Below, piece after piece: positions 1 through 8,500 of a stretch of DNA of 35,784 bases. The notes under the pieces are model-generated. The model did no database searches. It was given only the letters and a program-made list of their open reading frames with translations, and was not told where the DNA came from. Each line of letters begins with the position of its first letter. Positions within the stretch are counted from its first letter, which is position 1. Source of the DNA: an uncultured Saprospiraceae bacterium (GTDB lineage Bacteria > Bacteroidota > Bacteroidia > Chitinophagales > Saprospiraceae); contig CALFDU010000009.1 in assembly GCA_937950315.1 (NCBI GenBank), positions 1 to 35,784 of the forward strand, written 5' to 3'. The position numbers and the translations under genes were made by a program.

Positions 1-2208
1 TCCAGCCAAAGTTAATTCTACATCTTCATTTCCGCCTGGGCAGATATCTGTTTCTCCAACAATGGTTGGCATTAGTTCGGTTAATTGTTCAACATCGATA
101 GATGCTGTATTGGTACATCCGTTTGCATCAGTCACCGTTACTGTATATGTTCCAGATGTACTTACGTCGATGGCATTGGTTGCACTACCATCACTCCAAG
201 CATAATCAGCCAATCCAGCTGTTGCCGTGAGCGTAGTATTAAATCCAATACAGAAAGTCATGTTTCCTTCAATGGTTACCTCTGGAGGAGTGTCCTCTGT
301 TACTTCAACCATGGCAGTATTGGTACATCCATTGATGTCGGTCACCGTAACGGTGTAAGTACCTGCACTTCCAACACTGATTTCATTAGATCCTGTTGAG
401 CCCTCTGACCATTGATAGTTGTCATAACCAGCAGTTGCGGTCAACATGACCATATCCGTATCACCAGGACACAGAGTCAAGTCACCCGTGATATCCACCA
501 TCGGGTCTGGTATTTCAAATACTTCAATTTCTGCTGTGTTGGCACATCCGTTGACGTCTGTGGCGGTAACGCTATACGTACCTGCCATATCAATGGTTGC
601 TGTTGCTGCAGCATCTCCGTTAGACCATACATAACTGTCAAATGCTCCACCAGCAGTCAAGTCTAGGGTAGTGCCTGTACAGAAGTTTGGTCCTCCTGAA
701 ATGGTGACCATATCTACTATATTTTCAACAACGGTTACCGTTGAGTTTCCAGTACAGCCGTTGATATCCGTAACAGTTACAGAGTAATCACCTGGCATGT
801 TTACTACCAGCGTTCCATCAGTCCCTGCTCCTGCTCCCCAATCATAAGATTCAAAAGTTCCCATGACAGAAAGTGTTATATCTTCAACGCCGCCTGGGCA
901 TATATCTAATTCGCCTTCAATCTGAGGCATTAATTCTGTTAATTCTGAAACGGTAACTGTAGTTTCATTGGTACAACCATTCGCATCCGTAACAGTGACT
1001 GTATAATCACCGGGAGTATCTGCATCAATCGATTCTGAAGAATCTCCAGTACTCCAGGCATATGAGTTAAATCCAGTAGTAGCTGTCAACATGGTCGAGT
1101 TATCTGAACAAAACTGTAGGTTGCCATCGATGGTCACCATAGGAGGAGTATCCTCTATAATGTCCACTGAAGCGGTACCGGTACATCCATTGGTGTCAGT
1201 AACCGTTACGGTGTATGATCCAGCCATTGATACGTCAATCGTATTTCCAGCAGAGGATCCATCACTCCAAGCATAACTATCAAATCCACTTGTTGCCATC
1301 AGTGTCACCATGTCAGTGCCACCAGGGCACAAGCTTAGATCACCCATGATATCAACCACTGGTTCAGGTGCTGGATCAATAACTATGTCGGTTGTACCTG
1401 TACAACCATTTGCATCAGTTACAGTGACTGTATAAGTACCAGGACTTGTAATATCAATATCCTGTGTTCCGCTTCCGTCACTCCATTCATAATTGTTGTA
1501 TCCACCATCTGCAGACAAAGTCAATGTACCATCAGTACAGATCAATAAGTCTCCAGTAATGGTTGGAGTTGGGTTGGGGTCTTCAGTTACATCTACAGAT
1601 GCTGTTCCAGAACATCCGTCTGCATCTGTAACAGTCACTTCATACGTTCCCGCTGCAGTTACTGTGATCGTTTCTGTTGTTTCTCCATTTGGCGCCCAAA
1701 TGATCATGTCATAACTTGAATCTAAAACCAGATCCGTGCTTTCCCCCTCACAGAAACTTAGGTCTCCACTTATTGAAGGAGTCAATCCATCTGCTTCGAT
1801 GATGTCAATTGTTGCTTCATCAGTACATCCATTTGAATTGGTAACAGTTACTGAATAAGTTCCTGCGCTACTTGCATCAATGGTGTTGGTCATTTCTCCA
1901 TTTGGAGCCCATATATAGGTGTCAAATCCGCTTGCTACTTCAAGTGTAGTTGCGTTACCGATACAGAAAGAAGCCGATCCACTGATACTAATATCAGGAA
2001 TAGGTGCTTCGTCAACCGTAATACTAGCTTCAACTGTACAGCCATTAGAATCAGTAGCTGTTACACTATAAGTGCCCCCACCTGTTACTTCAAATGTAGC
2101 ATCTGGTCCTGCTCCTGCTCCCCAATCGTATGAATCGTATCCTGAATCTGCAGTAAGTGTTATTGTTTCTTGAGAAAGACAAATTTCGTTGTCTCCTGAA
2201 ATGTTTAT
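1..2208 (-). repeat. Tandem Ig-like repeat array with 858-base higher-order period
   Basis: Eleven degenerate coding units of about 210-220 bases lie here, the last cut by the window edge. Each encodes a GD/GN..xC start and a TVTDxNGCT end. Every fourth unit is more alike: the stretches at 33-40, 284-298 and 463-472 recur at 891-898, 1142-1156 and 1321-1330, in each case exactly 858 bases (286 codons) away. The linkers EDTPP and ELTEL also recur in the same order. Confidence 0.85.
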
Positions 2209-4434
2209 AGGTGTAGGTGTTACTACCGTTACAGGTACTTCAATGGCATCTGATTCACAACCATTTATTGAACATGTTACATAATATGAAACATCAGCCG
2301 ACAAGGTTGGTGTAGTAAAGGTATCTCCTACATGAAGTACACTTCCTCCAGGCGCATCATACCAAGTAATCACATCTCCGCATCCAGTTAAAGTCAGTGT
2401 TGTTGATTCATCAACGCAACCAATATTTCCTGTCGGAGGAGTAGGGTCTGGGGTTGGGTTTGGTGTTCCTGCACAAGGAACACATTCAGAAACCAAGTCA
2501 CAACCATCTACTTCGTAGACATCATTGATTGTACATGGATCACCATCATCACATGGTAATACTTCATTTGGTAAGATTCCTGAGCAAGATGCAACAGGTG
2601 TTCCTAAACAAGGAACACAGATTGTGCCATCACAGGCAAGTCCTTCCATGTCATTTTCAGTACATGGATTGCCATCATCGCAGGTCATAAAATTAACATC
2701 TCCATCACAGTCAGTCGGTGTACCCATACATGGTACACATATATTTCCATCGCAATCTAGTTTTACCATATCATTTTCAGTACAACTATCTCCATCATCA
2801 CATGTTGTGAATTCAGGTTCTTCTACGATGTATTCCTGAGTAAAAGTAATTGGTCCATTTCCACAGTTGTCCGTGTACTCCCAAGTTCTAGTAATTGTCC
2901 CTCCTGTACATGGATCAGGAGTACCTGCTTCAGTAAATCCTACCATGCCTGTTCCATCACAATCATCCATCCATTCTAGATCTTGCGATGCAGGAATATC
3001 TGCTGTGCAAGAAACAGTTACAGAAGCGGGTGGTGTGTTGGTGAAGGATGGTGCTCCATCGTCTTCAAGTGTAATGGTAATGCTGATGATAGTTTCATCA
3101 ACACAATTGGCAGCATCTTCTGCGATGGTCCAAGTTCTTGTTATTTGATCACCACATACATTGAGCATGCCATTATCAACTGCTGAAACAGTTCCTGAAA
3201 CTTCACAAGGTGTACCATCAAGGCCATTGCTATAATCCAAGTCAATGGCAATAGGCACAGCCTCTCCACATGAAATAGTAACATCAACTGGTAATGTTGT
3301 TGAAAAGTTTAGATCAGGGTAAGCTGAAACAAATATATTTTGTGTGTGGGAAACTGTGTTTCCACAACTGTCTGTATAATCGTATGTTCTTTCAAAGACC
3401 CCGCCGGCACATCCATTGGTAATATCTAATTCGGAAACTGCAGCCATACCAGATCCATCACAAGCATCCGTCCAGGTAACATTTTCTGCAGGTGGTAAAT
3501 CACTGATACATCCAATGGTAATATCCGCTGGTGTGTTATCAAATACTGGTGCAACATCATCCATCAAAGTAATTGTCTGAACATGGTTTACATTTTCACC
3601 ACATGCAGAAGTGAAATCCCATGTTCTTGTAATCTGATCACCACATGCATTTAATGTACCTGATTCTACTGGTGTAATTGTCCCAGTTTCTTCACAGCTT
3701 GCGGTTGATTCTCCATTGGTGTATGTTAGGTCTTCCAACGGTGGCAATGGATCTCCACATCCTACTGTGATATCAGCAGGCATATCTGAAATTGTCAATG
3801 CTGTTTCAGGAACGACATTGATCGTTTGTACGTGGATAACTATATTGTTGCACTGATTGGTATATTGCCAAGTTCTAGTAATTGATCCCCCTGTACAAGG
3901 ATCCATGTCTCCAACTACTTCGACCGCAGAAACTTGTCCTGTTCCATCACAGTTGTCTATCCAAGTTAAGTCTTGCGCTGGTGGCGCATCGTCTACACAG
4001 GATATAGTCATTCCGAAAGGTACTAGCAACAATGAAGGAAAATTATCCTTGGTTGTATAACTCCATGTTTCGGTAATGATGGTTTCTTCTCCACACTCAT
4101 CCGTTATGGAATAAGTTCTTGTGGTTAAGTACTCACATCCAGATTGTAAAACCCCTGGGTGGTCATCTGTGATGACAACATCACTAGCATCAACTGCGGT
4201 ACAATCATCAGAAACATCCGTGATCGGAAGTGGGTCAGGGAGAACTGGTGTAGTCTCTGCACAACTGATAATAACAGTTGGTATGTCAGAAGTGGAGCCA
4301 TCTATTTCCAATACTGGTGGTTGGTTGGCTGGGCATTGATCGCATTGACCAAAGCTTTCTGTCGCATGACAAAGACTCAATGGAAGAAGAATGCATAGAA
4401 GCATTGCCTTTCTTAGATAAATAAAACTGTGCAT
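1..4434 (-). CDS. Giant secreted repeat protein (Ig-like, HYR-like and Cys/Asp-rich repeats), 3' end outside window
   Basis: The reading frame is open from the ATG at 4434 to the left edge, giving 1478 codons without a stop, so the C-terminus is missing. Residues 1 to about 30 form a signal peptide ending near SFGQ. Residues about 130-540 hold several HYR-like repeats with paired cysteines (ISC..D.PPAQDLTW.D.CDG, then TRTW.YT..C). Residues about 543-657 hold three CDDGDPCTxND segments rich in Asp and Cys, possibly calcium-binding. From about residue 665 follow a dozen Ig/PKD-like units of about 71 residues, each with an early Cys and a closing TVTDxNGCT. Such proteins in Bacteroidota are usually exported by type IX secretion and act as surface adhesins or matrix proteins; a sorting tail would lie outside the window. 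The function is inferred from architecture only. No neighbour appears co-transcribed; 433 bases separate it from the next gene. Confidence 0.9.
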   Translation of the reverse strand, partial: MHSFIYLRKAMLLCILLPLSLCHATESFGQCDQCPANQPPVLEIDGSTSDIPTVIISCAETTPVLPDPLPITDVSDDCTAVDASDVVITDDHPGVLQSGCEYLTTRTYSITDECGEETIITETWSYTTKDNFPSLLLVPFGMTISCVDDAPPAQDLTWIDNCDGTGQVSAVEVVGDMDPCTGGSITRTWQYTNQCNNIVIHVQTINVVPETALTISDMPADITVGCGDPLPPLEDLTYTNGESTASCEETGTITPVESGTLNACGDQITRTWDFTSACGENVNHVQTITLMDDVAPVFDNTPADITIGCISDLPPAENVTWTDACDGSGMAAVSELDITNGCAGGVFERTYDYTDSCGNTVSHTQNIFVSAYPDLNFSTTLPVDVTISCGEAVPIAIDLDYSNGLDGTPCEVSGTVSAVDNGMLNVCGDQITRTWTIAEDAANCVDETIISITITLEDDGAPSFTNTPPASVTVSCTADIPASQDLEWMDDCDGTGMVGFTEAGTPDPCTGGTITRTWEYTDNCGNGPITFTQEYIVEEPEFTTCDDGDSCTENDMVKLDCDGNICVPCMGTPTDCDGDVNFMTCDDGNPCTENDMEGLACDGTICVPCLGTPVASCSGILPNEVLPCDDGDPCTINDVYEVDGCDLVSECVPCAGTPNPTPDPTPPTGNIGCVDESTTLTLTGCGDVITWYDAPGGSVLHVGDTFTTPTLSADVSYYVTCSINGCESDAIEVPVTVVTPTPINISGDNEICLSQETITLTADSGYDSYDWGAGAGPDATFEVTGGGTYSVTATDSNGCTVEASITVDEAPIPDISISGSASFCIGNATTLEVASGFDTYIWAPNGEMTNTIDASSAGTYSVTVTNSNGCTDEATIDIIEADGLTPSISGDLSFCEGESTDLVLDSSYDMIIWAPNGETTETITVTAAGTYEVTVTDADGCSGTASVDVTEDPNPTPTITGDLLICTDGTLTLSADGGYNNYEWSDGSGTQDIDITSPGTYTVTVTDANGCTGTTDIVIDPAPEPVVDIMGDLSLCPGGTDMVTLMATSGFDSYAWSDGSSAGNTIDVSMAGSYTVTVTDTNGCTGTASVDIIEDTPPMVTIDGNLQFCSDNSTMLTATTGFNSYAWSTGDSSESIDADTPGDYTVTVTDANGCTNETTVTVSELTELMPQIEGELDICPGGVEDITLSVMGTFESYDWGAGAGTDGTLVVNMPGDYSVTVTDINGCTGNSTVTVVENIVDMVTISGGPNFCTGTTLDLTAGGAFDSYVWSNGDAAATATIDMAGTYSVTATDVNGCANTAEIEVFEIPDPMVDITGDLTLCPGDTDMVMLTATAGYDNYQWSEGSTGSNEISVGSAGTYTVTVTDINGCTNTAMVEVTEDTPPEVTIEGNMTFCIGFNTTLTATAGLADYAWSDGSATNAIDVSTSGTYTVTVTDANGCTNTASIDVEQLTELMPTIVGETDICPGGNEDVELTLAG

Positions 4435-4867
4435 GTTTTTATTTTGTTATGTTTTTATAGGTGCTAAAAACTATAACATGAGGTGTTAAAAACTATGCAG
4501 TTTTGTGTTTAAACATTATTCAAAAAAGGGATTGGGTTAAAGGTGATTTTTGCCGAATATGGGGTGAGGTGTAAAATCACATTTGTCAAAAATTAAACAG
4601 ATTACAAAAGTATGCTTTTAGCTTCTTTGCTTTTTGGCTATTAGCAAAACTGTCGGCAATTGCTCATTGTAGCTTAAAAGGCCTGATATCATTGGGTGAA
4701 ATCCGACTTTCAAACTATGATTAAACTGCTTGTTTAAAGGTGCAATTACTATACCGCTATTGGCTTAATTGATTGAGGATTAGATATGTAAAATAGTTAC
4801 TATTTATAAATCACTGAAGGCTTGTGTATTCGTTTGGTTGCGTCTTCTTCGATCTTCGAATTTTCAA
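4435..4867. other. Intergenic region without a convincing gene
   Basis: 433 bases lie between the start of the giant repeat protein and the stop of the next minus-strand gene. I see only short spurious frames. The part next to the giant gene is AT-rich and holds a direct repeat (4461-4474 and 4483-4496). An 8-base inverted repeat, GTGATTTT at 4543-4550 with AAAATCAC at 4573-4580, surrounds a 22-base loop. The region should contain the giant gene's promoter and the 3' end of the upstream transcript, but no strong terminator with a U-tract is visible. Confidence 0.6.
4461..4496 (-). promoter_or_regulatory. Direct repeat upstream of the giant gene, possible promoter or operator
   Basis: Two 14-base copies, GTGCTAAAAACTAT (4461-4474) and GTGTTAAAAACTAT (4483-4496), are offset by 22 bases, about two helical turns, and lie 27-62 bases before the ATG at 4434. 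On the minus strand each reads TAGTTTTTA, one base from the TAnnTTTG -7 consensus of Bacteroidota. They may be alternative promoter boxes or a tandem protein-binding site. Confidence 0.35.
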
Positions 4868-5557
4868 TTATTTAGACAAACCCATTTCTGAAATTGTTAG
4901 AATCGCCCGACGAAGATCTTCGGATGTTTTTAATTTGTTTTTTGAATTGCTTAATATGTTATCAATTTTCTTTTTGTTTCCAAAGACAGAAGTCAGTCCT
5001 TTTTTACTAGCCTTGAGATCCGTGAATTCTCCATTAAACTCTATGTTGTAAATAGACTTTCTTTTTAATGTTTTGGTCGTCATTGTTTTACCTGGGATTT
5101 CCTTTTTGTTTATGTTCTCGACGATATAGAATTGTTCATAAAGCTTCAATTCAGGTTCATCAATAAGAACAATCACATACTTGTTCATGAGCTTTGGATG
5201 TACATTGCTGCAGAAGCTAATTTTTGGAGGATATTTCTGATATAATTCCTGACTTTCGTCAAATGTTACATCTACCTTGGTGTATAAGTTTTTTGGTAGT
5301 TGAGTATATTTCCCTTCATGAAAAATTTCCCATTCTCCATCAAGGCCATTGTAATTAGCTTTCACATTTTCAATTGGTACTCCACCCACACTAACCACAT
5401 CGACATGAGACCAATCATTAAAGAAGTATGGCTTGCCAATAAATTCATCGTATCGAGAGGTATCCAATGTGACCGCATTCAATACGATTAATTTTTCTTG
5501 CGAATAAATATTTGCCGAAAGGCACACTAAGAAGATGGCAATAATCCAATTTTTCAT
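4868..5557 (-). CDS. Secreted or periplasmic protein of unknown function
   Basis: This 229-residue protein starts at the ATG at 5557, which gives a clean signal peptide (MKNWIIAIFLVCLSANIYSQ, cleavage after SQ). An in-frame extension to 5596 would put 13 extra residues before the signal, so I reject it. There is no lipobox and no further membrane segment, so it should be soluble in the periplasm or secreted. The mature part is mixed alpha/beta in appearance, with a Lys/Ser-rich C-terminal third. I recognise no family. It lies 79 bases downstream of the thiolase on the same strand, with a strong inverted repeat between them (5574-5607), so it may have its own transcript or be expressed by readthrough. 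Confidence 0.75.
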   Translation of the reverse strand: MKNWIIAIFLVCLSANIYSQEKLIVLNAVTLDTSRYDEFIGKPYFFNDWSHVDVVSVGGVPIENVKANYNGLDGEWEIFHEGKYTQLPKNLYTKVDVTFDESQELYQKYPPKISFCSNVHPKLMNKYVIVLIDEPELKLYEQFYIVENINKKEIPGKTMTTKTLKRKSIYNIEFNGEFTDLKASKKGLTSVFGNKKKIDNILSNSKNKLKTSEDLRRAILTISEMGLSK

Positions 5558-5573
5558 GAAAGTAGTTTTAAGA

Positions 5574-5607
5574 TAAGTTGGAGATTTTCTTATCAATCTC
5601 CAACTTA
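5574..5607 (-). terminator. Perfect 13-bp inverted repeat after the thiolase, weak terminator or 5' UTR hairpin
   Basis: TAAGTTGGAGATT (5574-5586) pairs perfectly with AATCTCCAACTTA (5595-5607) around an 8-base loop. On the minus strand it follows the thiolase stop by 29 bases and ends 16 bases before the next ATG (5557). The downstream tail, TCTTAAAAC, is not a real U-tract, so it may be a weak terminator, an mRNA-stabilising 3' hairpin or a structured leader of the next gene. Confidence 0.5.
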
Positions 5608-5636
5608 CTATAGGTCTTTAACATTAATTTATTGTA

Positions 5637-6815
5637 CTATACTTTTTTCAATACGATGGCCGAAGCTCCACCTCCACCATTGCATAAAGTAGCACAACCA
5701 ATTTCACCTTGCTTGGCATTCATTGCGTGGTTCAGTGTGGTAACAATTCTCGCTCCAGAAGCACCTAGTGGATGACCCAATGAAACGGCACCTCCATGTA
5801 CATTGATTATGTCATCAGATAAGCCAAGTTCCTTGGAAAACGCCATGGTCACAACGGAAAATGCTTCGTTTACTTCATACAAATCAACATCTGACTTGGT
5901 TAGTCCTGCTCTTTCTAATGCGAGTGGTGCCGCAAGTGTAGGCGCAGTGGTAAACCACTCAGGTGCATGTGCCGCATCTGCAAATGACAAGATCTCAGAA
6001 ATTGGTGTTAATCCATATTTTTCAACGGCTTTTTCACTTGCCAATACCAAGGCAGAAGCTCCGTCATTGATGGTAGATGCATTGGCCGCGGTAACAGTTC
6101 CGTCTTTGGAAAATGCAGGTCTCAAAGATGGGATTTTTTCAAATTTTACTTTTTTGAATTCTTCATCTTCTGCCATTATAATTGGATCCCCCTTTCTCTG
6201 CGGAATTGTCATTGGAATGATCTCCTCAGAAAACAATCCGGCTTCTGTTGCAGCGGCAGATCTTTTGTAGGATTGAATCGCAAAAGCATCTTGTTCCTCT
6301 CTACTGATTCCATATTTGATTGCAGTTGCATCTGCAAAATTACCCATCGCTTCTTTCTTGTATGCATCTAGTAAACCATCTTTCTGTAGTCCATCGACCA
6401 ATGATCCATCACCGTATTTGTATCCCCATCTTGCTTTAGGTAAGTAGAAAGGAATATTACTCATGCTTTCCATCCCTCCAGCTACGATCAATTCGCCATG
6501 ACCAAGCATAAGTGCTTGTGCACCAAACATGATAGATTTCATGCCTGAAGAACAAACCTTGTTTATCGTCGTACAAGGAACATTGTTTGGGATTCCAGCT
6601 CCTAATGCTGCCTGTCTAGCAGGTGCTTGGCCAAGGTTGGCTTGCACTACATTGCCCATAAACACTTCATCTACGTTTTCTGCCTTTATTCCTGCTTTTT
6701 CAATAGCTCCCTTGATAGCAGCAGTTCCAAGATCGACCGCTGAAAATCCAGCAAGCTGTCCTCCCCATGATCCTAATGGTGTTCTCACCGCTGAAACGAT
6801 ATATACTTTTTGCAT
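5637..6815 (-). CDS. Acetyl-CoA C-acetyltransferase (thiolase)
   Basis: This 392-residue protein has the usual length for a biosynthetic or degradative thiolase, which condenses two acetyl-CoA to acetoacetyl-CoA or runs the reverse reaction in the cytoplasm. The nucleophile Cys88 lies in NKVCSSGMKS, the catalytic His348 in GLGHPLGASGAR-type sequence (here SLGHPLGASGAR), and the second catalytic Cys378 in CNGGGGASA. The start MQKVYIVSAVRTPLG is typical for the family. The DUF4287 gene ends 60 bases upstream on the same strand, so the two may be co-transcribed. The exact physiological role (fatty acid or amino acid breakdown, ketone metabolism) cannot be told from the window. Confidence 0.95.
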   Translation of the reverse strand: MQKVYIVSAVRTPLGSWGGQLAGFSAVDLGTAAIKGAIEKAGIKAENVDEVFMGNVVQANLGQAPARQAALGAGIPNNVPCTTINKVCSSGMKSIMFGAQALMLGHGELIVAGGMESMSNIPFYLPKARWGYKYGDGSLVDGLQKDGLLDAYKKEAMGNFADATAIKYGISREEQDAFAIQSYKRSAAATEAGLFSEEIIPMTIPQRKGDPIIMAEDEEFKKVKFEKIPSLRPAFSKDGTVTAANASTINDGASALVLASEKAVEKYGLTPISEILSFADAAHAPEWFTTAPTLAAPLALERAGLTKSDVDLYEVNEAFSVVTMAFSKELGLSDDIINVHGGAVSLGHPLGASGARIVTTLNHAMNAKQGEIGCATLCNGGGGASAIVLKKV

Positions 6816-6875
6816 TTTTATTGTTGTTTGTTGTTTAAAATTTATTGCTCAATTATTGTTGTTAATCTGGTAAGC

Positions 6876-7427
6876 TTAAGCATTTTCATAGGCCTCTTTA
6901 AGCCATTGGATTACTTCTTTGTTTATCTCCTTGGCATCTTGTATTCTTATTCTGTGCGTTACCATGCTGTTCCAAGAACCTGCTTTTTCAGTAATTCCAC
7001 TAGGTTCAACGCCTTTTAAGTTCACTCCAATATCAACACGTGTCTTGGTAGAAGGTTGAATTAAACCAAATTGTTTGCGTCTGCGCAGGCTGACATATGC
7101 CTTCTTCGGTGCTATTTCGATATCTTTTCCAAACTTATTGATGGCTTTGATAAGTTTGTCATAAATAGGACGCAAGGATTCTTTTCCTTCGTATTGTTTG
7201 TCAACCAATGAATCCTTATCCGTGGTGTTAACTGCTGAATCAGACTTTGATAAATGAACGATTGTATTGGCATAACCATGCGTAAAACCATGGGTTTCCT
7301 TCAATAATTTCATTTTTTCTCCATGTTTGACCAAACCCGACTTTTGAACCAATTTGATCCAATAATCGCTTGATTTACCTGTTTTTAGCTTGATGTTATC
7401 AAGCATTTTTTGAACGGCAGGGTCCAT
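6876..7427 (-). CDS. DUF4287 / DUF5655 domain protein
   Basis: This 183-residue protein starts at the ATG at 7427 (MDPAVQKMLDNIKLKTGKS). A longer frame begins at a TTG at 7451 and is less likely. The N-terminal 60-70 residues match the DUF4287 pattern (LDNIKLKTGKSxDYW, later LKETHGFTHGYANT). The C-terminal half, from about residue 75, matches DUF5655 (an IYDKLI..I...G.DIEI..KKAYVSLRR pattern). Both families are small cytoplasmic proteins of unknown function. It is divergent from dusB; 73 bases separate the two ATGs. Confidence 0.85.
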   Translation of the reverse strand: MDPAVQKMLDNIKLKTGKSSDYWIKLVQKSGLVKHGEKMKLLKETHGFTHGYANTIVHLSKSDSAVNTTDKDSLVDKQYEGKESLRPIYDKLIKAINKFGKDIEIAPKKAYVSLRRRKQFGLIQPSTKTRVDIGVNLKGVEPSGITEKAGSWNSMVTHRIRIQDAKEINKEVIQWLKEAYENA

Positions 7428-7486
7428 ATTTTGAAATTTTCTTGATGCCAAGTTACAAAGCTCTTAGCAATAACTAAAGAAAGCAG

Positions 7487-7494
7487 TATTTTTG
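7487..7494 (+). promoter_or_regulatory. TAnnTTTG -7 promoter box of dusB
   Basis: TATTTTTG matches the Bacteroidota -7 consensus TAnnTTTG perfectly and ends six bases before the dusB ATG at 7501. The transcript would therefore start at or almost at the initiation codon. A -33 TTG is only weakly present (TTA at 7464-7466). Confidence 0.55.
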
Positions 7495-7500
7495 CAACAA

Positions 7501-8493
7501 ATGGTAAAGATACAAGACATAGAATTGGGCGAATTTCCCTTATTGCTTGCTCCAATGGAGGATGTAAGCGACCCGCCTTTTAGGGCTTTGTGTAAAGAAC
7601 AGGGATGCGATGTAATGTATACCGAATTCATCTCAGTGGAAGGATTGATTCGAGATGCGGATAAAAGTGTCCAAAAACTAGATATATACGATTACGAAAG
7701 GCCTATTGGCATCCAAATTTTTGGGGCAGAAATAGATTCAATGCGTCGTGCTGCAGAAATTGTTGAAGAGGCCCAACCAGAAATCTTAGATATCAACTAC
7801 GGTTGTCCTGTCAAAAAGGTGACTTGCAAAATGGCGGGTGCCGGGATACTACAAGATATCGATCGTATGGTCAAGTTGACAGACGAAATTGTAAAAGCCA
7901 CCAATCTGCCTGTAACTGTAAAGACTAGATTGGGATGGGATGACAATACCAAATTTATTGAAGAAGTTGCTGAGCGATTGCAGGATGTCGGTATTAAAGC
8001 CTTAAGTATTCATGGACGTACTAGAAAGCAAATGTATAAAGGAGAAGCGGATTGGACATTGATTGGGAAAATTAAAGAGAATCCTAGAGTTCATATTCCA
8101 ATCTTCGGTAATGGTGACATTGATTCCCCTCAAAAGGCAGAGTTGTATAAAAACCGTTATGGTGTAGATGGGATTATGATCGGTCGTGCAAGTATCGGTA
8201 ATCCATGGATTTTTAGAGAAATCAAACATTACTTTGAAACTGGGGAGATCCTTGATCCGCCAACTGTTGCAGAAAGGGTGGCTGCCGCTAAGCAACACCT
8301 AAAGCACAGTATAGAATGGAAAGGATTAAAACTGGGTGTTCTAGAGATGAGAAGACATTACACCAATTACTTCCGAGGCTTTCCACATATCAAACCATAC
8401 CGATCAAAGTTGGTAACTACATTCGACCCTGCTGATCTGAATGCCATCATGGATGAGATTGAAGAAGTATACGGAAACGCCTTTGTGGCATAA
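7501..8493 (+). CDS. dusB: tRNA-dihydrouridine synthase (Dus family, DusB-like)
   Basis: This 330-residue flavoenzyme reduces uridine to dihydrouridine in the D-loop of tRNA. The start is the ATG at 7501; an in-frame TTG at 7492 overlaps the promoter box and is unlikely. The TIM barrel opens with LLLAPMEDVSDPPFR. The catalytic Cys102 lies in INYGCPVKKV, followed by the family's K..GAG-type segment; SIHGRTRKQMYKGEADW and GNGDI...DGIMIGRASIGNPW bind FMN and substrate. The length is normal for DusB. The CCA enzyme starts seven bases after its stop, so the two tRNA genes form one operon. Confidence 0.95.
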   Translation: MVKIQDIELGEFPLLLAPMEDVSDPPFRALCKEQGCDVMYTEFISVEGLIRDADKSVQKLDIYDYERPIGIQIFGAEIDSMRRAAEIVEEAQPEILDINYGCPVKKVTCKMAGAGILQDIDRMVKLTDEIVKATNLPVTVKTRLGWDDNTKFIEEVAERLQDVGIKALSIHGRTRKQMYKGEADWTLIGKIKENPRVHIPIFGNGDIDSPQKAELYKNRYGVDGIMIGRASIGNPWIFREIKHYFETGEILDPPTVAERVAAAKQHLKHSIEWKGLKLGVLEMRRHYTNYFRGFPHIKPYRSKLVTTFDPADLNAIMDEIEEVYGNAFVA

Positions 8494-8500
8494 AGAAATC

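Noticed and set aside
85-4398. Many plus-strand frames of 60-104 codons across the first 4.4 kb
   Set aside because: They are shadows of the minus-strand repeat gene: Cys/Ser/Thr-rich translations that recur with the repeat period and have no promoter or ribosome-binding context.
7428-7451. TTG-initiated extension of the DUF4287 protein
   Set aside because: An ATG at 7427 gives a family-like N-terminus; the extension adds eight residues and reaches toward the dusB promoter.
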